A stretch of 64,000 bases of DNA, taken from assembly GCF_000321225.1 (NCBI RefSeq), contig NW_004450330.1:465989-529988 (forward strand). The letters are read 5' to 3'. The notes under the pieces were generated by a model. It did no database searches. It was not told the DNA's origin and was given only the letters and a program-made list of their open reading frames with translations. Positions 47,045 through 57,353 of the stretch are shown in pieces. Every line of letters starts with the position of its first letter. Position 1 is the stretch's first letter. Made by a program: the position numbers and the translations under genes. This DNA is from Odobenus rosmarus divergens (lineage: Eukaryota; Chordata; Mammalia; Carnivora; Odobenidae).

Positions 47045-47290
47045 AGGCACGGTGTGTGGTGCTTAGACCCTCTGTTAGCGCTGCCAATGTTGGAAGCCCT
47101 CCTCAAGCACTCACTAGCTGCGCGATCTTACAGGTTGTGAGCTTCGCATGACTTCCTTTCCTCACCTGTAAAGGAGGATATTGATGGTTGTTGTGAGGAT
47201 TAAATGAGCTAATTTGTGGAAAGGCCTTAAAACAGTGCCTGGTGCCGCGCACACACTAGAAATGTGGGCTGCTATTCATATGATCTCATA
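47045..47290 (+). mobile_element. MIR SINE, near full length
   Basis: 'tcactagctgcgcgatctta', 'ttcctttcctcacctgtaaa', GTTGTTGTGAGGATTAAATG, AAAACAGTGCCTGGTGCCGC and a tail. Confidence 0.85.
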
Positions 47291-47373
47291 GAGAGTTTGT
47301 GGCAGAGTCGACACCTGGGTCTTCCGTTTCTCACTCCCCAAGTACTGTCCAGCTCAAGTCACATTTTTTAAAA

Positions 47374-48042
47374 ATAAGTGTTGACAAGGATATGGGGAAA
47401 TTGCTGGTGGGATTGTAAAATGACGCAGCCGCCGTGGAAAACAGTTTGGTGGCTCCTCAAAAAGTTAAACATAGAATCAACATATGACCCAGCAATTCCA
47501 CTCCTCATTATATACCCAAGAGAAATGAAAGTAGGTATTCAAACAAATACTTGTCCCCACATATACACAGAGACACTACTCACGATAGCCAAAAGGTAGA
47601 AACTACCCGAAATGTCCGTCACTGGATGGATAAGCAAAATGTGGGGCATCAGTACAATGGAATATTGTTTAGCCATAAAAGGGAATGAAGATCTGACACC
47701 TGCTACAACGTGGAGGAGTTCCGGGGACATTGCTGCTAAGTGAAAGAAGTCAGATACAAGAGGTCATATATGGTCTGATTCCATTTATGTGGAATATCTG
47801 AAACAGATAAATTCATAGAGGTAGGAGGGCTAGTTAGTGGCTGCCAGAGACTGGAGCAAGGAGGAATGAGGTGGGGGGTAACTGCTTCATGGGTACAGGA
47901 TGTCCTTGGGGGTGATCCAAAAGGTTTGGAACTTGAGGCAGTGGCTGTACAATGCTGTGAATGTATTAAATGCCATTGAATTATAGTTAAAACAGTTAAT
48001 TTTATGTTATGTAAACCTCACCTCAATTAAAAAATAAATTTA
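47374..48042 (+). mobile_element. LINE-1 (L1M-type) 3' end: ORF2 C-terminus remnant and 3'UTR
   Basis: The left part still translates for 73 codons like the L1 reverse-transcriptase C-terminal end (WWDCKMTQPPWKTVW, YDPAIPLL, IYPREMK). It then passes into the 3' region ('caatggaatattgtttagcc', 'gctaagtgaaagaagtcaga', 'gtggctgccagagactggag') and ends 'cctcacctcaattaaaaaat'. It is 5'-truncated and the frame is broken. Confidence 0.85.
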
Positions 48043-48445
48043 TCGCAAGGAAGCTGTCCACAGACTTCAGTCGACAGGGCAATTGTGCTGATGCAGAAAG
48101 TATTCGCAGGGGGAACTCATTCACCCTGAGCATGGCCCTGGGGAGCTCCCTTTATCCCCCATGACCCCCAAGAAACTGTGTGCTCAGAAACTGAGCGTGT
48201 CTGACTCATTTCCGATTCCCCAGCACCTGGCTTTGCACACAGCGGACCCTCAAGAAACATGGGACTCCAGGGGGTAGTTGACAAAAGCATAGTGAACACA
48301 CACCAGCGCCGTCCGCCACTCGCTAGTTCTGCGGTAACGTGCCGGCAGCTTGTCTTGCTCACTGAGAAACAACATGCGAAGATGGTGCTGTGTCTGGACT
48401 CGCTGTGCTGGCCCAGTGAGGTGATGCATCTCAAGCAGGTGGGGC

Positions 48446-48460
48446 CCAGCAGAGGGCAGT
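48446..48460 (+). promoter_or_regulatory. CTCF-like motif (candidate)
   Basis: CCAGCAGAGGGCAGT matches all 15 positions of CCASYAGRKGGCRSY. It lies just left of a TTA/T-rich tract. Occupancy is not known. Confidence 0.4.
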
Positions 48461-48485
48461 TGCTCGCCTTAGGTGGTGGTGGTGG

Positions 48486-48518
48486 TTTTATTATTATTAT
48501 TATTTTTTTTTTTTGGGG
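48486..48518 (+). repeat. (TTA)n followed by a T run and G run
   Basis: Five TTA units, then about 12 T, then a G run (low complexity). Confidence 0.85.
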
Positions 48519-48535
48519 GGGAAACAAGCCTCCCC

Positions 48536-48760
48536 CCCAGCTTTATTGAGATATAATTGACATATAACATTGTGTAAGTTCAAGGTGAACCACATGTGGA
48601 TTTGATACACTTACATATGGCAAAATGATTATCTCTGCAGGGTAAGCTAATACCTCCATCACATCACCTAATTACCTGTTCTCTTTGGTGGTGGGAACAT
48701 TGAAGATCTATTCTCTTGGCCACTTGCAAGATTGGCCAAGAGGATTCTCAATCTGAATTC
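48536..48760. mobile_element. LINE-1-derived fragment
   Basis: 'ctttattgagatataattga', 'catataacattgtgtaagtt', 'tggcaaaatgattatctctg' and 'ggtgggaacattgaagatct' are phrases of a common old L1 region. Orientation is left open. Confidence 0.55.
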
Positions 48761-49019
48761 CTTTAGGAAACTGGTTTTGCCAGAGCCTGAACTAAGATAG
48801 TCTCCTGCCTTTTTCCGGCTCACACTAGCAAAACAAGTTAATTTTATCTGTCATTTTTCTCTACTAATATGTTTTTGTTCATAAAGCTCCACCATCTGCT
48901 ACCCCTTGTCTGGAGTAAAATAAGAAATAAGAAGGTGTTTGATTTTATGGGAAAATAGATATGGGCATTTTACACCAAATATATCAGTGTTCTGGGCATT
49001 GAATAGTGTCTTGCGAGGA

Positions 49020-49265
49020 ACAGACTGGAGCTGACAGCTCTGCCCTTTACTTCTGGGTGACCTTGGGAATCACACGACCTCGCTATGCCTGAGTTTCTCG
49101 GCTCTAAAATGAAGGTAAACACGGTACCTTTTAGGATGGTGCCTCCTAGGCATGCTGTGAGGACTGAATGAGTTACCAAAGGGCAAGTGTCTGGCACTTG
49201 GGCCGAGCTCCGTATTAACCATGATTATCATTGGTGGGGGTAGTAGCAGTGGTGGTGTTATTACT
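49020..49265 (+). mobile_element. MIR SINE, near full length
   Basis: 'ctgccctttacttctgggtg', ACCTTGGGAATCACACGACC, 'ctctaaaatgaaggtaaaca', TGCTGTGAGGACTGAATGAG and GTGTCTGGCACTTGGGCCGA. Confidence 0.85.
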
Positions 49266-52089
49266 GCTATTCTGTAGGTGGTCCCCGCAGTGCCCCCTGA
49301 CTCCCAGTTGTCCGAACCCCGCACAGTGGATGGTACATTTTACCCACCTGGTGTCTACACAAGGAAAACTGGGTGTGAAGAAGGAGTGGTTACGTTTGGA
49401 GTCCCAGTGAGTGAGATCTTTCCAATCTGGATACTCATTAGAATCCTTGCTGGGAGACCACGGAGAGAGAGAATTGGGTCTTCGTGCAGTTCGGGTTTCT
49501 TGCATGTAATTAAGGCTAGTATAGCTAGAGTCATCCTCACCGTGGAGAACAGTGAGCAAATCACTGGATCCCATGGAGTCTGTGCCTCCGTGGCTGGATC
49601 AGACCCGCCGGCAGCTTATGAGGATGGGCTGCCCCCCAGCTGGTGAATTCTGATAAGGTGGTGAAGAAACTTCCCTGCACAGGAGAGGCGACACTGCTAG
49701 CCTGGGTCTGTGTCTGGGCCTAGAAATGTTGTGTTCGGCCGTACTGAATTAAAATAACACAAAAATGTCTCATAAAAATCTGGATTTCAGGTGTTTTAGA
49801 AAAAGCAGGAGGAAACACCAGGCGCACCTTCCTGCTTGGAGCCCAAGCCGGAGCTTGTGTGTGTCCCCTGGTGTCCATGGGCCCCCGCCCCCACTCTCCC
49901 ACACCCACTGCTCCTGCCAGTCACTTAGGTTACCCCTCACCCCGGCCCCAAGGCCTTGGAGTTTGCAGCCTTCTGGTCCAAAATCCAAACATATCTGTCA
50001 TACTGGAAGTGGTTTTCATTCAGGAACTGATCATTAACTTTTTAAAAAGTTGCCTAAAGCAAGAAGCCATTTGCCTTAAAATGAGAAATAGAAATAGGAC
50101 AGTCGTTTCAAAATTTGCCATGATACAGCATGGCTCTTTACACACAGAAAATATTTATTTACAGACATCATCACTTCCCACTTTTTACAAGATACTTTTT
50201 CTCTTCCCAAGCTATCCCCTAAATATGGGGCTCCTCTTGAGCTACTTGGATCCTCTGACTAAAGGAGCAGGGAGCCAGGCTGAGAAAATTCAGCAGACTC
50301 CATCCAAGAATTCAGTTTACTCATCAGTTTTGCTTAACTTAAGAAAAACAAGTTTCCACCATCCTCCTCTGGGCCTGTTTCTGAGCTCACACTTGGAAAG
50401 GTCAAATAAACACAATACATCCATTAAAAGGCCTTCATATTAAAGCCCCGGGGCTTATGCTGTTTAGCAAGAGGCTGGAGTGATGACGTTTCCCAAGTGG
50501 AAGGAAGTTTGCCTGACCTTGGCTCTTTGCTAGAAAAGAGGAGTCAGCTGTGCCAGTTAGCCTCATGGTTGCAGGGTGCACAGCCCAGGGCTGCAGCGGG
50601 AAGGGATGGTGGTGGTGCTGGTGGTTGTTCCTGGAGGCGAGAAGCCCCCTCGTGCAGTCTGCTTTGGCTCCCTTCTTTCCAAATTGTTGAGGCCAAATCC
50701 AAGTGGTACCAGGTGGGTTGGAGGACCCGTTAGTAACTGTCCCCTCCTGGGCAGGATCCCTCGTCTGGGCCCTATCTCACTGCTTGTGTGCCAGCCATGG
50801 CTGGGCAAGGCTGGGCCAGGGGCTCACCTCCAGTCCATCTGGGGATCTCCATGCACGGAGACAGAGCTAGCCCCTCCACATGGAGCAAGGATGAGGGGCA
50901 AGGCTAGGTGACAATCAGCAGAGCTGGGTTTCTTTCCCAGTGCCTGTCACCCCACCTCCCCAAGAGAGTCTGCCAACAGAAAGCGCGTCCCAAACCATAC
51001 TGCCCAAGTTCCGGCCCTGTTTCACCACTTCACTATGGCTCTAAGCAAGCTACCTAACCTCTCTCTGTGCCTCAGTTCCCTCAGTCCGTAAGTGGGCATT
51101 CATAATAGCAGCTGCCTCACTGAATCACAGTGAGGAGTAAGTACGGTGAGACTTAGACCATCTCCTTGCCTAACAAGTGCTATGTGCATCCTTGCTCTGA
51201 CTGTTTACATTTTTACTACTATTATTCCCAAAAATCCAGCCAAAGAGCCCAGGAGAACACCAAGACAGACTTTGAGAAAATAAGTAGATCAACACTCATG
51301 GCTTTCCTCATGCTTTGGCTTCTGATGCAAAGATCGGAAGGAACACCCCCAAAGTGGAAGGGGCTGATGGGCAGGGCTGGAGTTGTGGAGTTCCACAGAG
51401 CTAGATGCGCATCCCGGCCTCCTGGTGCCCCAGCTGCTCTGGCCTCCTCTGACCTCTGGTCAGAATCATCTGTGGTTATTGACGTGGAGGCCTCCTACGG
51501 GGGGTGTCCGTCCTGCTCTCCACACCCACTGCCTATTTCCACTTTGTTCTAAAGGAGCAACCGAAACAACAGAAGCTGTTGCATGTGATCGCCCAGCTAC
51601 GCCAGGGCCTGAGCCTGTGGCCCTTGTCTTGTGCCTCCATGTCCCCAAGGCAGGCGTCGTCCCCATTTGGCAGAGGAAGCAGCTTGCCATTTAAAGCCAG
51701 AAGTCAGCTCCAGGCCTGGGCTGGTTCTCCTTCTAGCGGTGCCCCAAGCAGTGCTAAGTTCTCGGCAGGCAAGAGTGACCCCATTATTACTTATCAGCTA
51801 GCATTCAACTGTAATTCGTCTTCTGGCCAGAGAGAGGCCAGTCCATGACTTCTGTCTCTCACTTTTGCTCTCATTCTCTTTGTTTTTGACAGAACCTCTG
51901 ATACACAGAATTGGATTAAACATAATCCTTACTTGTAATACACCATCATTGGTCACGTGCATAGCCCTCTATCACTCTAATTTGCTTCTCTATGTATTTA
52001 CTTCTTTATAATTTAATGCTACAATGAATCCCTCCCCCAACCCCAGGACTGGAACATGGATAATTGGGTACTGCGGTGTCCGTCCCTCT
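49266..52089. other. Intron, unassigned apart from one MIR
   Basis: 49266-50994 and 51190-52089 show no gene. 51645-51720 may be a MIR scrap ('gtccccatttggcagaggaa'). 51870-52089 is AT-rich, perhaps LINE-derived. Confidence 0.45.
50995..51190 (+). mobile_element. MIR SINE
   Basis: 'tttcaccacttcactatggc', 'agcaagctacctaacctctc', TCTGTGCCTCAGTTCCCTCA and 'atagcagctgcctcactgaa'. Confidence 0.8.
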
Positions 52090-52306
52090 TTCAGCCCTGC
52101 CAACCTTCACTTTTCTGGATTTTGTGTTTATTGTTCCTTATAGATTTTTCACTTATATGTCTAAACAATGACTTATTTAGTTTTAGTTGTTCTTGAACTT
52201 TCTAGTTTGTTCATTACCACACTGTATTCATTGCTATGGTTTTAAGTAGGTCTTGCTATCTGGTCGGCAAGTCCGGCTGCTCCCACACTCCTTATTCTTC
52301 TTCTTT
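52090..52306 (-). mobile_element. LINE-1 fragment, antisense
   Basis: 'gattttgtgtttattgttcc', 'tatggttttaagtaggtctt' and 'tggtcggcaagtccggctgc' then 'ttattcttcttctttagaaa' follow the antisense ORF2 stretch of old L1s. Confidence 0.5.
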
Positions 52307-52319
52307 AGAAAGGGACACA

Positions 52320-52526
52320 TTGGGGCACCTGCGTGGCTCAGGCAGTTAAATGTCTGCCTTCGGCTCAGGTCATGATCCCAGGGTCCTGGGATCGAGTCCC
52401 ACGTCGGGCTCCCTGCTCAGCGGGGAGCCTGCTTCTCCCTCTCCTTCTGCCGCTCCCCCTGCTTGTGCGGGCTCTCTTTCTCTGTCAAGTAAATAAATAA
52501 AATCTTTAAAAAAAAAAAAAAAGAAA
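52320..52526 (+). mobile_element. SINEC, full length
   Basis: Head tggggcacctgcgtggctca, GGTCCTGGGATCGAGTCCCA, GCTCCCTGCTCAGCGGGGAG and a 15-A tail. Perfect 13-bp duplication agaaagggacaca (52307-52319 and 52527-52539). Confidence 0.96.
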
Positions 52527-52539
52527 AGAAAGGGACACA

Positions 52540-54504
52540 CCATGAGTCGGGGGACCCATCCCTGAAAGCCCCAATCCTGCCCAGGATGGGGCATGCACCA
52601 ACTGTCTCTGAAGGACCATTCTGCTCCTTTATGTGGTTGTCCCATGTGGGATGTGTTTTTTCCAGTATCTGTAGGGGCAGCCAGGTTGTTCCCAGGACTA
52701 CAGCAGCAGAGAACACTTCTGGGGACATTAGGATGATCCATGGTGCAGGGTGGATAACAGCCAGAGAGCGCCCCCCACCTCCCTGATGCTCTCCCTGCAT
52801 GACCAGGGGCCATACTCAGCCAAAGCCAGGGTGTCCAGCCATCATGCAGCTCCCCAGGGTGAGCTCCAAGTTGAAAACAGTCAGATTTTCTGGGAAATTT
52901 TTCAGCTGAGTCAGGAACATCCCTCCACCGGACCGAGGAACTGGCGCAGTGTGTTACTAATTCAGCCTGCCTGTGGGGGCCTTGCTGGAGGGTTCTTCAG
53001 CCGGCTTAGGGCAATGTGAAAGGGCTACTTTTTTAAATTCGTTCCTCATACCAGATGAGCTGGGCTGCAGTTTCCTTTGAAAGATGAAGCTTATTGCAGC
53101 TGCCTCCTCTCTTCCAGACGCCGGCCGGTTCATTCCCACACCAAGCGCCCGTGATGTCCAGAGCAGAGCCATAAGGGCTGGGCAGCGGGGACAAGAGCCA
53201 GTCCCTACCTGCGGGAACCTACAGTCTACAGGGGCAGAAGGCAGCACCAACAACAGGAAATGATTCTAGAGCAATTCAGGGTGGCCCGGGATTTATCACA
53301 GGTGGGGGGTAAGGAAACCACATTTCCCCAGCTGAAAATTAGACAACGATGTCTGGCAGTAGGACAGAATATTTCCAGCAGGAGTTGTCTCATAAACTCC
53401 TCAGGTGAGTCAGCATAATGATGAGAACCACTCAAAGGCCTCTGCTGGGGAGGGCTATGTGGAGGACAGGAGGGAGTCTCGCCCAGCGGAGAGAGGGAGC
53501 CATGCTGGATGGGGAGAGGGCAGAGCAGGGGAAGACCCTCGGGAGGCTGCTTTTCATGGTGGAGTCAGGAAGTGACCAGAGGGCTGGTGGGGAAGACAGA
53601 AAGTCAGGATGGATCAGAGATGTTTAGAAGGTAGGCATGGAAGGGCTTGCTAGTAAGGCCAATTTGGAGGGCAGAGGAGGGCTTAGGAGCCTAAGACATG
53701 GCCCCTAGGACAGGGACCCCACCAGAGAAGCACAACGATGAGGAGGATGGGCAGGGATGAGTATTTGGTCTCTCTGCTGGGTGTTGGGATACGTTTGGAG
53801 CAACTCCGTGGACCAAGCCTGTGGACCACTGTGTTGGAAGCACTGAGGATCTTGTGAAATTGCTGGTTTTGATGCAGTTGTGCTGGGTGGGCTTGAGATC
53901 CCCCATTCCCAACAGGCTCCTGGGTGAAGCTGATGCTCTTGGTCTGTGGATGACTCTTTAGGGTCCCAGCCTGGAGCTGGGTAGAGGTGGTGGGACACTC
54001 TCCCTGGCTCAGGTAATAGCAGGTGCCCAGTACCTGTTGAGTTGAGGTCTACATGTAGTCATTTTAGTTCCCCTCCAAACTGAAAGTGTCTCAGGCTTCA
54101 GGAATACCAGTATGGATCATTCCAGTCAGAATTCAGGAACATGAAACTAGAAAGGGACACATGCCTTTTTGGAAATGTTTTCATTAGAAGAGTGAGACAC
54201 ACACCATTTCAGTGTGCTTCCATCCCTGGGACACGCCTGGTCACCCATATGGACATTTGGCTAGGATCTAGGGTACAGCCTGTACTCCCAGTGAGGTGAG
54301 GACACTGACTTTTTATTTTAACAGACTAGATCTTCTTCCACGACTGATTTTTGTTTCCTCAAAGTGTCATTTTGAGAAAACTACAACTTTTCCCATTGTT
54401 ACACAAACGAGATTCTTTGAACACATCTAAGAGATATGCCTTTGGAGCCAATAAACATCCTCACTCAACAGAGAGCTAATTCTCATTCATCTAAAACTTC
54501 TCTT
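52540..54504. other. Intron, unassigned apart from a MER5-like fragment
   Basis: No gene. 53520-53680 has weak antisense L2 character ('gatgtttagaaggtaggcat'). Confidence 0.45.
53815..53965 (-). mobile_element. MER5-like DNA transposon fragment
   Basis: 'gatcttgtgaaattgctggt', 'tttgatgcagttgtgctggg' and 'caacaggctcctgggtgaag' then 'ctgatgctcttggtctgtgg' follow MER5A in antisense. Confidence 0.6.
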
Positions 54505-54700
54505 ACCTGCTGCCTCCTCCAGGAAGCCATCCTGGGTACCCCCAGGCTGGGTTAGGTGCCCCTCTTCCTGGCTCTCACAGCTCCCCTTGCAGTTCCTGCT
54601 AGTAAACACAAACCTTTCTGGGCTGCCACCATTTATTCCAGTCTCTCTGTTCCATCTGTAGCCCCGTGAGCCCCTGGGTACCCAGCTCCCTGCTCAGGTC
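54505..54700 (+). mobile_element. L2 fragment
   Basis: 'ctcctccaggaagccatcct', 'ggctctcacagctccccttg' and 'tctgtagccccgtgagcccc' follow sense L2. Confidence 0.6.
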
Positions 54701-54851
54701 TTGCAAAGCACGTTTGTAAGTAGAAGTATAATGCCTGCATACATGTGTGATTCATCATTGCACCAGAGGTACAAGACTTTATCCTCAAAGTCCACAAAAT
54801 GACACTGGGACTCTGGTATCCCTGGGACTCTGGTATCCCTCCAAACCCTTC

Positions 54852-55030
54852 TTTTTTTTAAAGATTTTATTTATTTATTAGAGAGAGAGAGAACACAAGC
54901 AGGGGGAGCTGCAGGCAGAGCTCCCTGCTCCCGCCGAACAGGGAGCCCGATGCGGGACTCCAACCCAGGACCCTGGGACCATGACCTGAGCCGAAGGCAG
55001 ATGCTTAACAACTGAGCCACCCAGGCACCC
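54852..55030 (-). mobile_element. SINEC, antisense, left arm of a head-to-head pair
   Basis: Poly-T, AAAGATTTTATTTATTTATT, 'acagggagcccgatgcggga' and head 'gagccacccaggcaccccc'. It touches a sense SINEC at its head, and no separate target-site duplication is seen for either arm. Confidence 0.93.
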
Positions 55031-55233
55031 CCCTGCTCAGTTGGTTAAGCATCTGCCTTCGGCTCAGGTCATGATCCCAGGGTCCTGAGATCGAGCCCCG
55101 CATCAGGCTCCCTGCTCCGAGAGAAGCCTGCTTCTCCCTCTCCCACTCCCCCTGCTTGTGTTCCCTCTCTCGCTGTGTCTCTCTCTGTCAAATAAATAAA
55201 TAAAATCTTAAAAAAATAAATAAATAAATAAAA
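55031..55233 (+). mobile_element. SINEC, sense, right arm of a head-to-head pair
   Basis: Head is short by about 12 bases (starts 'ctgctcagttggttaagc'), then GGTCCTGAGATCGAGCCCCG, 'cctgcttctccctctcccac' and a tail of 'aataaataaataaa' repeats. Confidence 0.93.
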
Positions 55234-56828
55234 GAAGACTTTGATTATAATAGTGATGTTCTCATGCTTTGATTTCCCTAAAAATTTCAAGTTTGCTGTC
55301 AATAGAGACTGGCCTTGGCTTTGGACTAGGGAAGAAGCCAAGCTAGGATTTCTCTCCGGTACATGTCTCCACACCGCTGCCAGGCTCTGAGTCTGGGCAA
55401 GTGAGGGGACCTCTTCCTATCTCCCCAGTCCTCCCCAACCTAAACACAAAGAGGTTTCTCCAAGATGCATCTGCTTAGAGGCTGAGGAGGCCCAACAGGA
55501 GTTGAGGCCACAAATCCCCAGGGAGGCCCGAGTCCCCAGCGCCTGCCTGGAGCCATTCATTCTTCCTCACAGCTGGGTGAGGGCAACAGCTAACACCCTC
55601 CCACTGGCTTTGGCAAGGCCAGGGCATAGCAGCAAAGTGAGCAGACAGGCAGCCCAGCCCCAACTCTGCTGAGATCTTGGCCAAGAGGCCAGGGAATACC
55701 CGTGGATAAAAGGTCCTCAGATGAAGGATTCAGGTCACCAGATTCTTCATTCCTTCGACAGTGCCAATGTGAGCCTGTGGCTAAAACGAGGCTCACTTGG
55801 TAAACCTGAGTGCGGCCTCTGAGCAGCCAGCCCTGCCTTTGAAAATATGGCAGGTTATGGCCAGCCAGCCCCCATGGGTCTGGCTCAGTATCACCTCCCC
55901 CAGGAAGCCCACCCGGCCTGTGCTAGCAGCTTGGGAGCCACAGCTCTAGGTCTCTGAGGCTCATCTAACATTCATCTCACAGCCTTCTCTGGCCTTGCCA
56001 TTCACTTGTTCACGTACATTTAAGCCTAATCTGATCGGGTTCAGTTAGAGTCCTTCCACTGCCAGGATTAAATCTGATTTCTGTTCTGCCAAGTGTCAGC
56101 TGTGGAAGGGACCCCGAGCTTTTTTGCCAAACCACTTGCCACAGTGACGGGGGCGGAGGCCCTAAGGAGGAAGGCGGAGCCGCTCTGGCAGCTGGTGGCC
56201 GAGGCCAGCCGGGGCCCAGGGCTGCCAACTGCTCAGCCACTTCGCACTCAGCTGTGCAGCAGGGTCCAGGCAGGGAGACCCTGCAAAGGAACTGAACAGA
56301 GATGAACTGAGCCCAAGATGCTCCCTGTTCCAGTGCATTCCCAGCCCCCAGCCACTCCCTGGCTACCCATCCCACCAGCCTGCCTCCACACCCTTTGTCA
56401 TTCAGTTGGGTGAGGAGGAAGGTGAAGGTAAGGGATCTGGCTGGGTGGAGCACAAAAGGAGAGCGTCCTGGGGCCTAGAGGTTTCCCTGAGAGGAAATAG
56501 TGACCACAGTGGGGATAGTTGATCCAGTGGTCAGAGACTGGGGCGCTGGAATGAGCTTTTTGGAAGGTGGCTGAGCTCCATGGCATGGCCCAGCGGTGGG
56601 CAGCAGGGTGGAGGAGAGCGTCCCGAGCACGAGGCAGTCCAGAACCAGGAGCCTGAATGATGAGAGGCTGTGCCCGGGGAGGATTCCATCAGTGGGGGGT
56701 GGCCGGCATGGTGCAGGCCAGAGCCCCGACAAGAAGTCAATAGATGACAGCAACAGGGATCAGAGCCGAGCGCTGTGAGCCACGGAGGAGCTGGGACTTC
56801 TCACAAGCAGATGGTGGGTGCAGAGCTT
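55234..56828. other. Intron, nothing recognised
   Basis: No gene or named repeat. 56010-56230 changes from AT-rich ('ggattaaatctgatttctgt') to CpG-bearing GC-rich sequence within 150 bp. Confidence 0.45.
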
Positions 56829-56907
56829 AGAATGTGGCAAGAAGGAGTGAAAAGTCCTGCCCCACCTCCTGGGCCTGAAGGCACAGACCGCCTCCCGGGA
56901 GGAGACA
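56829..56907 (+). repeat. 79-bp direct repeat, left copy
   Basis: Begins agaatgtggcaagaaggagt and ends ctcccgggaggagaca. The second copy is at 57275-57353 with one mismatch in 79 (G versus C in gggcctGaagg). It abuts the SINEC head directly. Confidence 0.97.
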
Positions 56908-57105
56908 GGGCGCCTGGGTGGCTCAGTCGGTTAAGCAACTGCCTTCGTCTCAGGTCATGATCCTGGAGTCCCGGGATTGAGTCCCGCATCCGGCTCCCTG
57001 CTCGGCGGGGAGTCTGCTTCTCCCTCTGACCCTCTCCCCTCTCATGCTCTCTCTCTATCTCATTCTCTCTCTCAAATAAATAAATAAAATCTTAAAAAAA
57101 AAAAA
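56908..57105 (+). mobile_element. SINEC, full length, 5' half of a SINE-L1 composite
   Basis: GGGCGCCTGGGTGGCTCAGT head, 'ggagtcccgggattgagtcc', 'ctgctcggcggggagtctgc', 'ctctctctatctcattctct' and an 11-A tail. L1 3' sequence follows the tail directly. Confidence 0.95.
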
Positions 57106-57274
57106 GAACTGGGTGGGGGGATGGGTTAGCCTGGTGATGGGTATTAAAGAGGGCACATTCTTCGTGGAGCACTGGGTGTTATGCACAAACAATGAATCAT
57201 GGAACACTGCATCAAAAACTAATGATGTAATGTATGGTGATTAACATAACAATAAAAATTATAATAATAAAAAA
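57106..57274 (+). mobile_element. LINE-1 (carnivore type) 3'-terminal fragment, 3' half of the composite
   Basis: 'gatgggttagcctggtgatg', 'cgtggagcactgggtgttat', 'caatgaatcatggaacactg', 'gtatggtgattaacataaca' and an A-rich end. Only about 165 bp of the 3'UTR is present, in the same orientation as the SINE. Confidence 0.9.
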
Positions 57275-57353
57275 AGAATGTGGCAAGAAGGAGTGAAAAG
57301 TCCTGCCCCACCTCCTGGGCCTCAAGGCACAGACCGCCTCCCGGGAGGAGACA
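57275..57353 (+). repeat. 79-bp direct repeat, right copy
   Basis: Follows the L1 A-rich tail. Matches 56829-56907 at 78 of 79 positions. Confidence 0.97.

Noticed and set aside
47378..47599. Possible reverse-transcriptase gene
   Set aside because: Only the broken C-terminal end of an old 5'-truncated L1.
48259..48549. ORF with a polyisoleucine segment that looks like a membrane helix
   Set aside because: The segment is the translated TTA microsatellite.
54806..54840. Tandem 17-bp repeat (tgggactctggtatccc twice)
   Set aside because: Simple local slippage-type duplication, not an array.
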